64,000 bases of DNA, taken from assembly GCA_021014325.1 (NCBI GenBank), contig CM037472.1:5208001-5272000 (forward strand), given 5' to 3'. Positions 25,601-35,209 of this stretch are shown here, in pieces. The stretch's first letter is position 1. Every line of letters begins with the position of its first letter. The position numbers were made by a program, and so were the translations under genes. The notes below the pieces were generated by a model that saw only the letters and a list, made by a program, of their open reading frames with translations, ran no database searches and was not told where the DNA came from. Origin of the DNA: Plazaster borealis. Taxonomy: Eukaryota > Echinodermata > Asteroidea > Forcipulatida > Labidiasteridae.

Positions 25601-26127
25601 CAAATCTGGCAGAAAATAGCGGCCGCGATCGATGCGGATCTTCACATACCTATAAGTACGTAAATGACAATGTGTTCGTGGTTTCGAGTAGGATTTTTAC
25701 TACATAATAATCAGCAGACCTAGTGACATGAGGTTCGTCGAGACGATTGGTAGTACTAGTAGAACAAGCTTCTATAGCTGTAGGACTAGAGCACTCCCAG
25801 ATAACCAGCTCTGTTGAATAATACACTGTTATGTACAGCCTTACTTAACTTAACTCAAAAATTACTGACATACTTGTTACTATCAGGAAGAGCGCCCCCT
25901 ATTGACCCATGGGGGGACGCATGGCAAAGAAATGCTGAACCCCAAAAGTTTTTCCCGATTACGGATATCAGTCGCTAATGCTACGCAAATTTTTGTAAAT
26001 CACAAAACAACAAATACCTCCTTTCCCCGGGTTCTCGGCCTGTCAGTTTTCGTATATTTTCATCGACGTTTTGTAGATTTTCTTTCGCTTTTTCAAGCCG
26101 ACCCTGCAAAGCCGACACGTACGCCAT
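13655..26127 (-). CDS. PNN: Pinin (PNN), complete, nine exons
   Basis: Exons in transcript order: 26127-26018, 24403-24302, 22467-22399, 21839-21761, 21140-21043, 20196-20121, 17505-17350, 15729-15591, 14241-13655. Phases agree at every junction and give 471 residues. Pinin is a nuclear-speckle protein of the exon-junction/ASAP-PSAP splicing machinery, also reported at desmosomes. Residues 1-36 hold the family N-terminus with a coiled coil (LEKAKENLQNVDENIRKLTG). An RG-rich stretch (GQRGRGRGGG) and a basic KRLRRR patch follow. The pinin/SDK/MemA core is at about 121-300: SSVVATPK, RNRRMFGHLLGTLQKF, a long Glu/Gln/Lys helix, FIRTKAKPPIFYRP, and RRAEIEEEIQEL. The last exon is a highly charged tail with KKRRHSKGK-like patches ending at EEEPMEQ. 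It lacks the long Ser/Arg tail of vertebrate pinin. The ATG was chosen because it opens the conserved N-terminus. A possible poly(A) signal (AATAAA on the minus strand) is at 12879-12884. Confidence 0.96.
14735..15147 (-). mobile_element. tRNA-Leu SINE with long body, full length
   Basis: Read on the minus strand, the head (15147-15062) has GTCGTGGCCGAGCGG and GGGTTGGAGTCC. The body includes a GCACGTAAAAGAACCCAGTG block, and an ATTATTATTAATAAT tail ends near 14735. It lies in the last PNN intron. Confidence 0.82.
15327..15440 (+). mobile_element. tRNA-derived SINE family 2 copy
   Basis: The head GGTAGTCTAGTGGTAAGACA with B box GGGTTCAAATCCC is followed by a short body. A (CTA)n tract starts near 15470. 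Confidence 0.72.
15906..16104. mobile_element. MITE family B copy
   Basis: The ends GGCCCAATTTCATAGAGC and ATGAAATTGGGCCC are inverted. The interior keeps TGCTTAAGCAC and the TGCTAAGCA arms. It is intronic in PNN. Confidence 0.82.
16550..17335. repeat. Degenerate tandem repeat inside a PNN intron
   Basis: Motifs TTCCACTA, CGATCAGTGCAAGATGTGTA, CACCTTCCACT, CCAATCTGTTGACCCTATAA and CTCAAGCTTTTTCCACTAA recur in the same order about five times with a variable period. It ends close to the exon at 17350. Confidence 0.8.
17747..17895. mobile_element. Inverted-repeat element
   Basis: The ends GGGCTCGATTTCACAAAG and CTTTGTGAAATCGGACCC are inverted. The inner arms AAGATTCATCTTAAG and GATCAATCTTAG also pair in part. 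Confidence 0.75.
19140..19360. repeat. Short-unit tandem repeat in a PNN intron
   Basis: Units of 25-35 bp made of GGTGAAAAG, GTCAAAG and TCATGGTGGTG recur about seven times. Confidence 0.8.
19577..19813 (-). mobile_element. tRNA-derived SINE family 3 copy
   Basis: It has TTACACATCCAACAGC, GGATGAAAAATAG, GGATTCGAACC and AACCTGATTCC, as in the copies at 6130 and 62598. Confidence 0.78.
20261..20400. mobile_element. Inverted-repeat element
   Basis: The ends AAGCCCGGTTCATACTTCAC and GTGAAGTATGAACCAGGCTT are inverted, and the arms continue through AAAGCGAA. It lies 65 bp from a PNN exon. Confidence 0.8.
21281..21435. mobile_element. Inverted-repeat element
   Basis: The ends ATTGACCCCTTGCAC and GTGCAATGGGGTCAAT are inverted, and an inner pair, TTGGGAGTCAA/TTGACTCCAAAA, is also present. 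Confidence 0.75.
21525..21717 (-). mobile_element. Diverged copy of the hammerhead-bearing element, no hammerhead
   Basis: Read on the minus strand it matches 7265-7510 in order: CGATCCA, CCGATTTCC, AATAAGCAGGACAGTTCTTTT, CAGAACT, GCGGTAGTAGAATGA and AGCAAGTAGATATA, ending in a TGGTGTTTACCGCAAACCA block. No CTGANGA...GAAA core is seen beyond its left end. Confidence 0.65.
21925..22370 (-). pseudogene. L2/CR1-like retrotransposon 3' end, frameshifted
   Basis: Two minus-strand frames together read as the C-terminus of a non-LTR polyprotein: LLTFKAVHGLSPDYISDLL in one, and GQRAFKFIAPSLWNDLP with FKGLLKTHLF in the other. A 3' UTR and a TTATTATTATT tail follow. The frame is broken near the middle. 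It sits in a PNN intron. Confidence 0.82.
22690..23070. repeat. AAATGCAACA-rich repeat tract
   Basis: AAATGCAACA or close variants recur about ten times on both strands at irregular spacing within a PNN intron. The paired TGCCAAATGCAACA and TGTTGCATTTAGCA suggest nested inverted units. Confidence 0.6.
23965..24138. mobile_element. Inverted-repeat element, 'GGCCTTGGTGCCCC' family
   Basis: The ends GCAGGCCTTGAATTACA and TGAAATTACAAGCCTG are inverted. The centre GGCCTTGGTGCCCCTT is shared with 61333-61502 and, as fragments, with 23166-23300 and 54985-55110. Confidence 0.7.
24987..25660. mobile_element. Inverted-repeat element in PNN intron 1, with CRE and CCAAT motifs
   Basis: The ends AGGTATGTGAAG (left) and CTTCACATACCT (right) are perfect over 12 bp and imperfect beyond. 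Inside are a GC-rich block near 25230-25265, ATGACGTCAT (25524-25533) and GCCAATCAGA. This is unusual in otherwise AT-rich DNA. Confidence 0.55.
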
Positions 26128-26661
26128 GGCTTTTTTTTTTGGTACATGAAATAAAATAGTCAGTGCACCCTACACAAATTTCAGCTTCGTGTGTCGCATA
26201 TCCTGAAACGTCTAGGTTTTAGACAACCTAAATGTAAAGATATGGAGTGCAAAATGTATCAAATCATTTGCCACGTTTAGATTTAAGGTTTTAAAAAATG
26301 ATATTCATTATCATTTTTTGCTCTTTATGATTGTCATTTTTATCAACGGTTTTGTATGGCAATTTAATACTGACTGAATGAGTCTTTGATTGTAAAATTA
26401 CCTCTGTGGTCCACTTTGCTGTTTAGCGCTGCCTTAAATTAAGAATTATTTTAAAATAAGCAAATCTGTTGGCGTTCCATCGGTGTATACTTTAGTGACA
26501 GAATCCCAGACGTTTCAGACACATTTGACATTATCATTCAAAGGGTACCGACTATTCATAGGGCGACTAATTTTCGTGATTCGTTGAAAGCAAGTGGTCC
26601 ATGAAAAGGATCTTAATATTGCGATTCTTGTATTCTTTAAATAAATAATATCACAAGTAAA
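26128..26661. promoter_or_regulatory. Shared divergent promoter region of PNN and TRAPPC6B
   Basis: Only 534 bp separate the two start codons, which point away from each other, so both 5' UTRs and core promoters should lie here. The stretch is AT-rich and shows no clear CpG island or well-placed TATA box, so exact start sites cannot be given. The head-to-head arrangement is read directly from the sequence. Shared regulation is inference. Confidence 0.75.
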
Positions 26662-29600
26662 ATGGCTGACGATGTATTGTTTGAATTTCTTCACATGGAG
26701 ATCGTTTCTTACGTGGAAAACTCGGCAAAGAAAGATGAAAAGGTAGGGTCGTACACGAATCGCTTCGATTTTGTTGTTAATCTACTGTACTGTACTGCCC
26801 CTGCAATAATTTCGTTACTGCACTAATTTCGTGATAAACATTTTTTTCTTTTCTTTTGAGGACAGACCATTGAATTTTGGACTTTATTTTCCTTCATTAT
26901 CATAGGGCCTAATAATAATAGGCGAGGACTTTCCATAATTGAGAGTAAACTAAAACTGTCATAATAATAATAATGCCTAGGCCTAACTAAAAATAAAAAG
27001 AATAGGGCCTACAAAGAATATTCTTAATCTTCGGGATGATGAAAACAAAATTTGTGGCAGTAGGATTAGGGAATCTAGCCTTGAAATGTGTTGGTTGATA
27101 AGCAGAATTCTGGAACACTGGGCTACACAACAATTGTCGTAAATGCCTGCAATTTCATACGTTTGGCTTCTTTAATAAAAAGGGCGCTAAAACTACATCA
27201 TAGTGCCGTGTTTCTGGGCCTTTGTGGGGCCTCGGGCCAAGAAGTGGACTGGAGGAGTCCACAGACTACAGAGTGACTGATAGAATACATATGCATACTC
27301 TCTGAGCTGAGGGGAACAAATTGCGGAGTTTTCTGCAACTATCACCAGTTCAGTCAGTCTCAGAGAACCAGTTCTGTTAAATTCAGCCTTAAGCTTTAAC
27401 TAAATCTTTTTCTGATCCTACTGTCGATGAAGGGCGCCCCCTTTTGACTGGATGGATTGTGGCAACAATTTGGGGAAGCATGGCATGGCAAATACGAAAT
27501 TGTAAAGTCTTCCCAACTCTTTTCCTGACTTAAGTCTCTTTTATGCACTTTTTTTAATCACAAATACCTCCTTTCCTTTTTGTTCCCCCATTTTATCTAA
27601 GCAGATGCCAGAAGAGAATATCTTCAAAATGAAAGATGACTATGATATTTTTTGTATTGAAACTCCATATGTTTTTATTCTTTAATAATTTAGTCAAATG
27701 CTTGACTTGACATTATGCACGTTAAAACATGTTAAACAAAAAACTTGGGTTCTTTTCTCCAAACTTGCAGGACCAGTTAGTCGCCAAACTGGAGAAGATG
27801 GGTTACAGGGTCGGACAAAGTGTTGCAGAGCGTTTCACCAGGGACACTCCAAGATTTTCAAGTGAATTAGACATCATCAAATTCATCTGTAAAGATTTCT
27901 GGTCCAATGTCTGTAAGAAGCAGATTGACAATCTGCGGACGAATCACCAGGTAACTATAGACAGTCTGGGTGATTGTAACTCAGTAATTTGATGTTTTCA
28001 AGTCCTTTCATTGACAGAATATGGGTTCAATAGTGTCAAAACTCATGAAAAAAACAAGCTCCAAGGCTTTTAAAAGATGTCCTAATTAAAATATAGGATT
28101 TGTACTGCCTCTAGCTACTGGGCAATCTCGGTGGTCTAGAGGTAAGACATCTGCTCTGGAATGGCAAAGGTCGTGGGTTTGAATCCCACCCGAATAATAT
28201 GCATGTGGATTTTTTCACAGGACTCGGGGAAAGTACTGAGTATACAGTGCTTTACACACATCGGTGTATGCACACTGGTGTATGGGTAAAACCAAATACA
28301 AAGCTCTAAGGCACAAATCCCAACCTGGATTGTCATGATGCATTATGGTAACTGCTTTGTCCGTTCATTGGGATGTTAACACGTGTATCTGTTGATCCCA
28401 TGAGCATGTGGTGGGGGGAGGGGGGACGGAACACTCATCATGGAAGAGTTTATTGCTCATAGTTAGTTGCGATAATCATAGTAATAATTTATCCTCCCGA
28501 CATTTGTAGACCGGAGGGTTCCGACGAACTATAAGTTAATATTTGGCAAATTTGTTTGAGCCATTTTTTCTTTCAACATTTTAAATGTACCCAGTTGGAT
28601 ACATTTAAAATGTTAGGTAAAAAACATTGACAACAATTGTCAAATTTTAATACATGGGCTGTCGCAGCTCTTAGGTCTAAGGGACAGGATCAAGAGCTCT
28701 AATTATCACAGCTGGCTCCTAGTAAGGCAGCCATGTTTACAGTCTTACTCAGGCTACTTAAGTTTGCATTTCATCACCAGAGAAGGATAACTTCCTGTCT
28801 TCTTCCTTTCAGGGAGTGTATGTTCTTCAAGATAACAAATTTAGGTTCCTCGTTCAAATGTCTGCAACTAAACAGTACCTTGAGGCAGCACCAAAAGTAA
28901 GTTACTCCTTGTGGTTCCAGGGATTCAAATGGTTCGAAGAAAATACACAATGATTGTTTCAGGAGACACATTAAAGGGGGACTGCTGTCATGATCAAAGC
29001 AGGCCTGTGGCTCTACATTGAATTATGAACTCCCACCCAGTTACTTCCATTAAATTTTAAGCTTGATGATTTGTTTTTGAAAGGGCAAGGGCACCAAGGC
29101 ATTTTCTCTTTGATCAAGGGCAAAGCTATAAGGCAATTGTAATCTTCTATGGGAACATTTCAAGGAGCACCAAGGCAATGACCAGGGGAAATGGAGGCAT
29201 ATGCCTCCATGAAGTATCAGGCCTGAAATTTGAAATGAAAGTTGGAACTTAACAAGATGTTACTTAACAAGATGTTATTGCACATCAGCAAGTGTTTTCA
29301 ATGAGTCTGTAATGCAATGGTCAGAAGGTTGATTTTGCAAGGACCACATCAATTTTTGGCAGTAGGTAGATTTGTTTCTCATCAATATGTATCCATCATG
29401 TACAGTTTGGGTTTCTCTTTTTGAATGATTTGCAGTATCTAGCGTATACGTGTGGTCTTGTCCGTGGAGCTCTTGCCAACTTAGGATTGAATTGCATCGT
29501 GACTGCAGAGGTCAGCATCATGCCGGCATGTGAGTGGGCAATAAGGATACAAGACAAAGTACAGGATTGCTAATTAGTTTAAGATGAGTGAATAGTGTCA

Positions 29601-30428
29601 GTCTGAAAGCTCTCCGAGTATAAGTTCATACCAGAACAAACCCTTCAAAGTAATATTCCTATTGTTAATATCCAGAAACTTTACCATTGGTTTGTGTTAA
29701 TCTGAGAGCTAACTTTGTATGAGGTTAGTATTTATCACCACAAGAAATACTTTCAATAGACTGTGCAAGTTTTAAGCGTTTTCGAACATTAGTACCGATT
29801 AAAGTGCGCAAGTTTGTTTTCTATCAGTGTTAAAGCAATGTACGTGGGACCAAAGTGATCCCCAAAAATGTTTGAATACGCACGAGACTTGCACTGTCTA
29901 TAAGGTCACAATTTCATGGCACTGCTTACAGCGGAATTCTGCACGTCTGGCCCGGAAAACCACATGTTTTAGAAGGCCCTGTAAGAGCATAATTCTATAG
30001 TACTGTAAACAGTCCCATGGAATTAGGTCATGAAATGCTGTCACATTCACAATAATTGTGTTGAAACTCAGTCTTAGTTGAATCCCTTTGCAATGTTAGA
30101 GAATTCTCAGAATAAAGGCATTCTTTCAAAAACCATGATGGTGTAACCATCCTGCAATTTTCATTTTGATATTTTGAAAATAAAAATATTTGAAATCTTA
30201 GTTTTCTTATGTTTAAAACTCATTTATCCTCCCATTCAAGTGGTAGCTTGTGACTTAGCAAGTCATAGTACCAGGTATTCAAATTTTAAACACAAATGGC
30301 GTATTCAAGATAAGCAATGAGAGGGATTTGGAAGGAATTTTGGTGGTAAAGGTTAAACCTGCAGGAGTTACAGCAACTTACATTTTGTCTTTCTAGGTAA
30401 ATTCCAAATCATGATCCAGAGATCGTAG
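26662..30428 (+). CDS. TRAPPC6B: TRAPP complex subunit 6B, complete, five exons
   Basis: Exons 26662-26742, 27771-27950, 28813-28896, 29436-29529 and 30397-30428 (stop TAG) give 156 residues, close to the usual length of about 158. The protein is a Bet3-family subunit of the TRAPP tethering complexes, which act as a Rab exchange factor in ER-Golgi and Golgi traffic. Family marks: N-terminal MADDVLFEFLHMEIV; LEKMGYRVGQSVAERFT; the strongly conserved DIIKFICKDFW and KKQIDNLRTNHQ; then GVYVLQDNKFRFLVQMS, YLAYTCGLVRGALANLGL, and the ending TAEVSIMPAC-KFQIMIQ. The cysteine before KFQ is split across the last intron. The start is the first ATG of the conserved N-terminus. Introns carry a tRNA-derived SINE (28122-28265) and MITEs. 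Nothing is broken. The 3' UTR end was not determined. Confidence 0.97.
28122..28265 (+). mobile_element. tRNA-derived SINE family 2 copy
   Basis: The head TCGGTGGTCTAGAGGTAAGA with B box GGGTTTGAATCCC and the body CAGGACTCGGGGAAAGTACT match the copies at 7000 and 15327. It lies in TRAPPC6B intron 2. Confidence 0.8.
29759..29899. mobile_element. Inverted-repeat element
   Basis: GACTGTGCAAGTTTTAAGCG and CGCACGAGACTTGCACTGTC are inverted. It is related to 51177-51327 and to a fragment at 39270-39312. Confidence 0.7.
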
Positions 30429-31224
30429 CCCCTATGAAGTCAGCTTCTTAGTTATATAATCTTCAGGATGGAAGACAAGTCTTAATGGATTTGCGTCAGG
30501 AGATGACATCTTCCAACACAGGAAGGTGAAGACTTCCATGGTAACCCAAACTTCTTTGGTGTTCTAACCTAATCCAGAAAGGATTTCCAATACTTGGTAG
30601 CTCAACACCAAAGCTTCAGGACCCGAACATGGATGTGCTTAAGTATGCCTTCTCCAATGTAAAGAATGGATGGTTTGGTTGTTGTTACCAAATCCATTAA
30701 AATCAAGCAAAACCGTGCAATGGATTATGGAAGATTTAATGTGGTTAATAGGAAGTTAAGTGCAAGGACTTGCCTTGACTTCTGAGTCATACACCAACTG
30801 CTCACAGGTGTCCACAGTGTTTTTATTAACATATTCTATAAATGCAAAGTATTAAGTGTGATGCCTAAACCATCTAAATTGTTTTCAAAGTCTCCATTTA
30901 TTATCATCAAAACAATGATATGTGAGAACTCAAGCCAAAATTAAATAGTTTTTGAAAATAGTAAAATAGTAAAAAGTGAAAACGATTACAACGTCAGCCA
31001 TTATTTCAATGTAATGTGATTACTTTAAACCTAGCAGTGCCCTTCATTAAATACTTTTAATGCTGTGCTTTCTTAACTGCAAATACAAATTCTAGAAACA
31101 ACGGCTGCAGTCAAGGCTACACAACCTCAGAGCTGACTTTCTAACTCATTTCCTTGGCCACAACTTGAGCTTTAACAAAGGTCATTTTAAGGTTGCATTA
31201 TAAATAGGGCCGATTTAATCGGCA

Positions 31225-31880
31225 GGGGCCAATTTCATAGCGCTGCTTAACGGTAAGCAAATTTTCGTGCTAACTATAGCAGAACAATTTGCTTAAAGGC
31301 ACTAAACACATTTGCAAATTGTCAAAGACTAGTGTTCTCACTTGGTGTATCCCAACATATGCATAAAATAACAAGCCTGTGAAAATTTGGGCTCAATTGG
31401 TCATCGAAGTTGCAAGAAAATGATGAAAGAAAAAACACCCTTGTTGTACAAAGTTGTGTGCTTTCAGATAGGAAAAAAAACTTCTTGCAAGAAGTTTTTA
31501 TTATTTTAGTGAGAAGTTACCTCTTTCTCAAAAACTACGTTACTTCAGAGGGAGTCGTTTCCTACAATGTTTTATACTATCAACAGCTCTCCGTTGCTTG
31601 TTACCAAGTAAGTTTTTATGCTAATATTTGTTTTGAGTCATTACCAAACGTGTACGATGCCTTTAAGCATAAGCGTTTTTCACAGGTTAGTCAGAAAATT
31701 AGGAGGCCAGCTTGTGTGCGTTCACCATGAATTTGCATTGTTACGTCATTCATTTTCATGCAGTAAGTACCAGAAGGTTAGCATGCCTTTCTGTGTGCTT
31801 ACGGTTAGCAGCGCTATGAAATGGAAACTTGCGCAGTAAGCACAAAATCAGCCGTTAAGCAGTTCTATGAAATTGGGCAC
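31225..31880. mobile_element. MITE family B copy split by a family A element
   Basis: GGGGCCAATTTCATAGCGCTGC opens the element and TATGAAATTGGGCAC closes it. Its interior is interrupted at 31293-31666. Removal leaves TTTGC-TTAA-GCAT, which fits the usual family B interior. Confidence 0.78.
31293..31666. mobile_element. TTAA MITE family A copy nested in family B
   Basis: TTAA at 31293-31296 and 31663-31666. It is 374 bp, the same length as the copy at 3510, and in the opposite orientation. Confidence 0.87.
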
Positions 31881-32567
31881 AGGAGTCCACCGCTAGGGTT
31901 CAACATTCTCAATGTAGAGAAATTCTTGCCCTGATTAGGTGTCATTTGAAAGCTCCTATTCTCATCCATTTGATGAGCGAATAAACCCACCTCTGTGTAT
32001 GGGTAAAACCAAAATGGTACAAATAAACCCAGAGTTGAGTTTTGGCATATTACATATTCCTGATAATTAGTTGTTTGTGCTGCAACTTTGTTACTCTCAT
32101 AATTAATTTATTACAAATCAAATCATTATTGCAATGAAATATGGAAACAAATTCACAAATATAAGGTTATCATCTGTGTTTAGGACTTTTGAACTTGAAA
32201 CATCTTTTGAGAGAAATTTCTTTTTCAAATAATAAAAACCAATACACCATCATGAGATTGGAATTTTGTAGATGATGAACGGACAAAAGTTCTGACACAG
32301 TATTACATTTGTAGCTGCTATCAGAAAAACGAACTGTCATTTTTTGTTTCTGAAAATTTACAAGGCATAATTTTGTTTACTAATACCAATCAAGAGAAAT
32401 ATTTCCATCTGAAATATTGTCATTTTCTTAAAACCTGTGATTGAATCAATCTGGAAATTGTCTTTCCCTGCTGTTTGAGTAACCAGTAGGCCCTATAGAT
32501 AGTTGATAGTTGAAAAACAAGTTTGTAATTATCATTAACATTTCTATTGTCTTACCACTCGGTATAA

Positions 32568-32960
32568 TCCACTGTGGTTTTGAATGATAGATGCACTATG
32601 CCAGCCTGCCATATGATAACATGTGGTGAATGCATCCACACAGTACACAGTCAACCCTCCTACTGTCTGACCATTCAATACCATCCACTGTGGTTTTGAA
32701 TGGTTGATGCACTATGCCAGCCTGCAATATGATAACATGTGGTGAATGCATCCACACAGTACACAGTCAACCCTTCTACTGTGGATTTGAATGGTTGATG
32801 CACTATGCCAGCCTGCCATATGATAACATGTGGTGAATGCATCCACACAGTACACAGTCAACCCTCCTACTGTCTGACCATTCAATACCATCCACTGTGG
32901 TTTTGAATGGTTGTTGCACTGTCAACCTGCAATATGACGAATGGATCTACACAGTACACA
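32568..32960. repeat. Tandem repeat, period about 116 bp, nearly four copies
   Basis: Units start TCCACTGTGGTTTTGAATG at 32568, 32684 and 32890. A third unit near 32777 lacks about 22 bp. All contain ATAACATGTGGTGAATGCAT and CACAGTACACAGTCAACCC. The last is truncated. Confidence 0.88.
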
Positions 32961-33380
32961 GAAAGTCCTTTGCCATTCACAGCTTACACATTTGAGTGGC
33001 CCTGAATGGCTGGTCATCTTGTTACTGGCAAATGGTATGGGAAGTAGGAGGGTTAAAAATGCAAAAACAATTTAATATACCATAACAGTTTGTTTGTTGT
33101 TTACTTTTTATTCAAAACTAAGATAACCCCCTTTTTCTCTCTTTTTCCTTTGTTTACTTGCACTCTCTGAGAACAAGGAAATAACTTTAAACTGATATTT
33201 TGTAATATTATGTACATAATCTAATCTAAGCAATTCTTGTAATTTATATCAATGTACCAGTAGCTCTATGATTGTTCATCCTCCCCTAAGAGAACTGTGT
33301 GTTTAGCAGACTGGTGGACAGGCATCTAAAACAAATAAAATAAGGATTTTTAAATTGAATGTTTATTCGAAACGTAACCT

Positions 33381-33588
33381 AAAGGCCATGTAACATGGGG
33401 CAATTTTTGCAGGCAACTTTGAGGCAACCAACCGGACTGCATGCAAAAGGAACACTTTGGTAGAACAGAGTTACTTTTCTAACACTGTCCCAACAAAATT
33501 ATATCAAGATGAAAGTATGAATGTTTTCTTTTTTGAGATTGCCTGGAAATGGTTGCCTGTAAATTGCCTCATGTGACATGGCCCTTTA
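33381..33588. mobile_element. Inverted-repeat element, 'GGCAACC' family
   Basis: AAAGGCCATGTAACATGGGG and CATGTGACATGGCCCTTT are inverted, with inner TTGCAGGCAAC/GTTGCCTGTAA. A related copy is at 61072-61292. Confidence 0.8.
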
Positions 33589-34310
33589 GTCCAATCAAAT
33601 AAATGTATACAGTAGAACAATGGTGTGTAGTGCCAATTTTACCCTAAATCCTACAAAATCCTTTCTATTTGGCCGCCTGTGATGGATTTGTTACTGCACT
33701 CACTGTGTTGTACATTATTTCTACATTTGCTGAAGGATTGCTGAACGATTTTGATGCATAATGGATTTCGCCTTTGAGAGGTTTCAGTGTATTGGTTTTG
33801 AGAACCAATGGTGTTAAAAATCAATGCCCCAGTTTGATATAGAAAATTTAGTTCACGGGCAAACTGCCCATGGCATTTAAGTTGTTCAGCCAACGACTGT
33901 GCATAACATTTTGTTGGGGGACCAAAACAAATGTGGGAAGTATTTGATAGAGCTGCTCAACTCTTGCAAAACCGGAGTAGAACAGGGGTGGACTAAGTAC
34001 ATGTACATGTAAATGTATGCAGTATACACAACAATGTAAATGTGATTAAATGACTTTGTACAAATTGTTCAACATAATATAATTTTAAAAATTAACAAAA
34101 AGGAAGAAAATAATGACGGTAGTAGCTTTTCATCTTCATTTTGTTTTTCTCTTAAAATAATACTTAATGTTATTTCTATTCAAGAGCGACAGGACTTTAA
34201 AAAAAGTGTTGGAGCTTGGAATAAGGCAACAGAGGGCGCTTGCCCTGTATTGCATTTCTTGTTTGGTATGAAATTACACTGCTCTTCGGCACTCTCATGT
34301 GCGAATTTGG

Positions 34311-34658
34311 TTAATGGGTCTGTATACGTTTGGTAATTACTCTAAAAAAAATGAATGGCAATAAAAACTTACTTGGTGCAGCAGCTTTGGATGGTATAAT
34401 GCATTTTGAGAAACTTTTCACTTCGAAGTACTGCGGTTATGGAAAAAGATATAACTTTTTATCCCAAAAAATTTGAATCTGATATATTGTGTATTCCAAT
34501 TGCAGATTAATTTTCTGCTTGGAAATAACCGCTCCAAATACTCTACCACCTTTTCAAATGAAATTTTCACAGGTTAGTTTTATGGTAAATATCTACAACT
34601 ATATAGGATTGAAACAAACAGTGGGTTCCAATTACCAAACGTATACAATCCCTTTAGT
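34311..34658. mobile_element. TTAA MITE family E copy
   Basis: TTAATGGGTCTGTATACG opens it and CGTATACAATCCCTTTA closes it. It matches 41119-41510 throughout. Confidence 0.75.
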
Positions 34659-34741
34659 AATAGCATTCTTTCTTCGAATCCGGCCGTACAAATGGTACTG
34701 AAAACAACAAGGTAGAGTGTATTAGTACCTTGCTTGAGTAA

Positions 34742-35034
34742 GTGCCGGTATCGGGCCCTTCGTTAGATCCCTCTCGGTGGTTCGGCTTGCAGAAAGCTCT
34801 TCGGTGGAGACAGAGTGACCGAAGACTCGTCTTCCCAACCCGATCAGAAGGCGGGAAGTCGTCCTTTCCTAGTGTTCATCCAGGATTTGGGACCTTGTTA
34901 GCGTTGTCAGTGTCATTCCGAGGTATGATAAATGTCTGTGCGGTTTCTTTTGCAGTGTTCTTCTTCGAGTCATTGGTTGCAAATTCCTACTGTATCTTCC
35001 TCTGGTCGTCCCTGCACAAACTGAAGAAAACCGC
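34742..35034 (-). other. Possible terminal exon or 3' UTR of protein A gene
   Basis: The region is more GC-rich than its surroundings and lies just downstream of the last secure exon of the - strand gene. At least two acceptors (a TGCAG at about 35018-35022 and a TAG near 35070) could join in phase 1, but the resulting tails differ and neither resembles a known family. The opposite strand is also open for about 300 bp. I cannot choose between a short C-terminal exon, a 3' UTR and chance. Confidence 0.3.
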
Positions 35035-35209
35035 CAGCGCAAAATAGCGCCGCGTGCGTGTGCCGCACGACTAGTCGCCTAAACTTCGCATTGTCGCATG
35101 GAAACATGAAATGTGTGATACTTTTTGAGTGTAGTTTAGCATGAACGGAAAGGAAGAGATGGTATAGAGATGGTGGAGTTATTTGACCAGTTTGTGAATT
35201 TATTCTTAC

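Larger units (their letters stand above)
30429..35209. other. Interval between TRAPPC6B and the protein A gene
   Basis: It includes the TRAPPC6B 3' UTR (start at 30429; end unknown), nested MITEs at 31225-31880, a tandem repeat at 32568-32960 and MITEs at 33381 and 34311. No other coding sequence was recognised. Confidence 0.6.

Noticed and set aside
25393..25707. 104-codon + strand frame
   Set aside because: It lies within an inverted-repeat element in PNN intron 1 and has no recognisable domain or splice partners.
28134..28192. Possible tRNA gene with good A and B boxes
   Set aside because: The same head with the same downstream body occurs three times in the window, so it is a SINE head.
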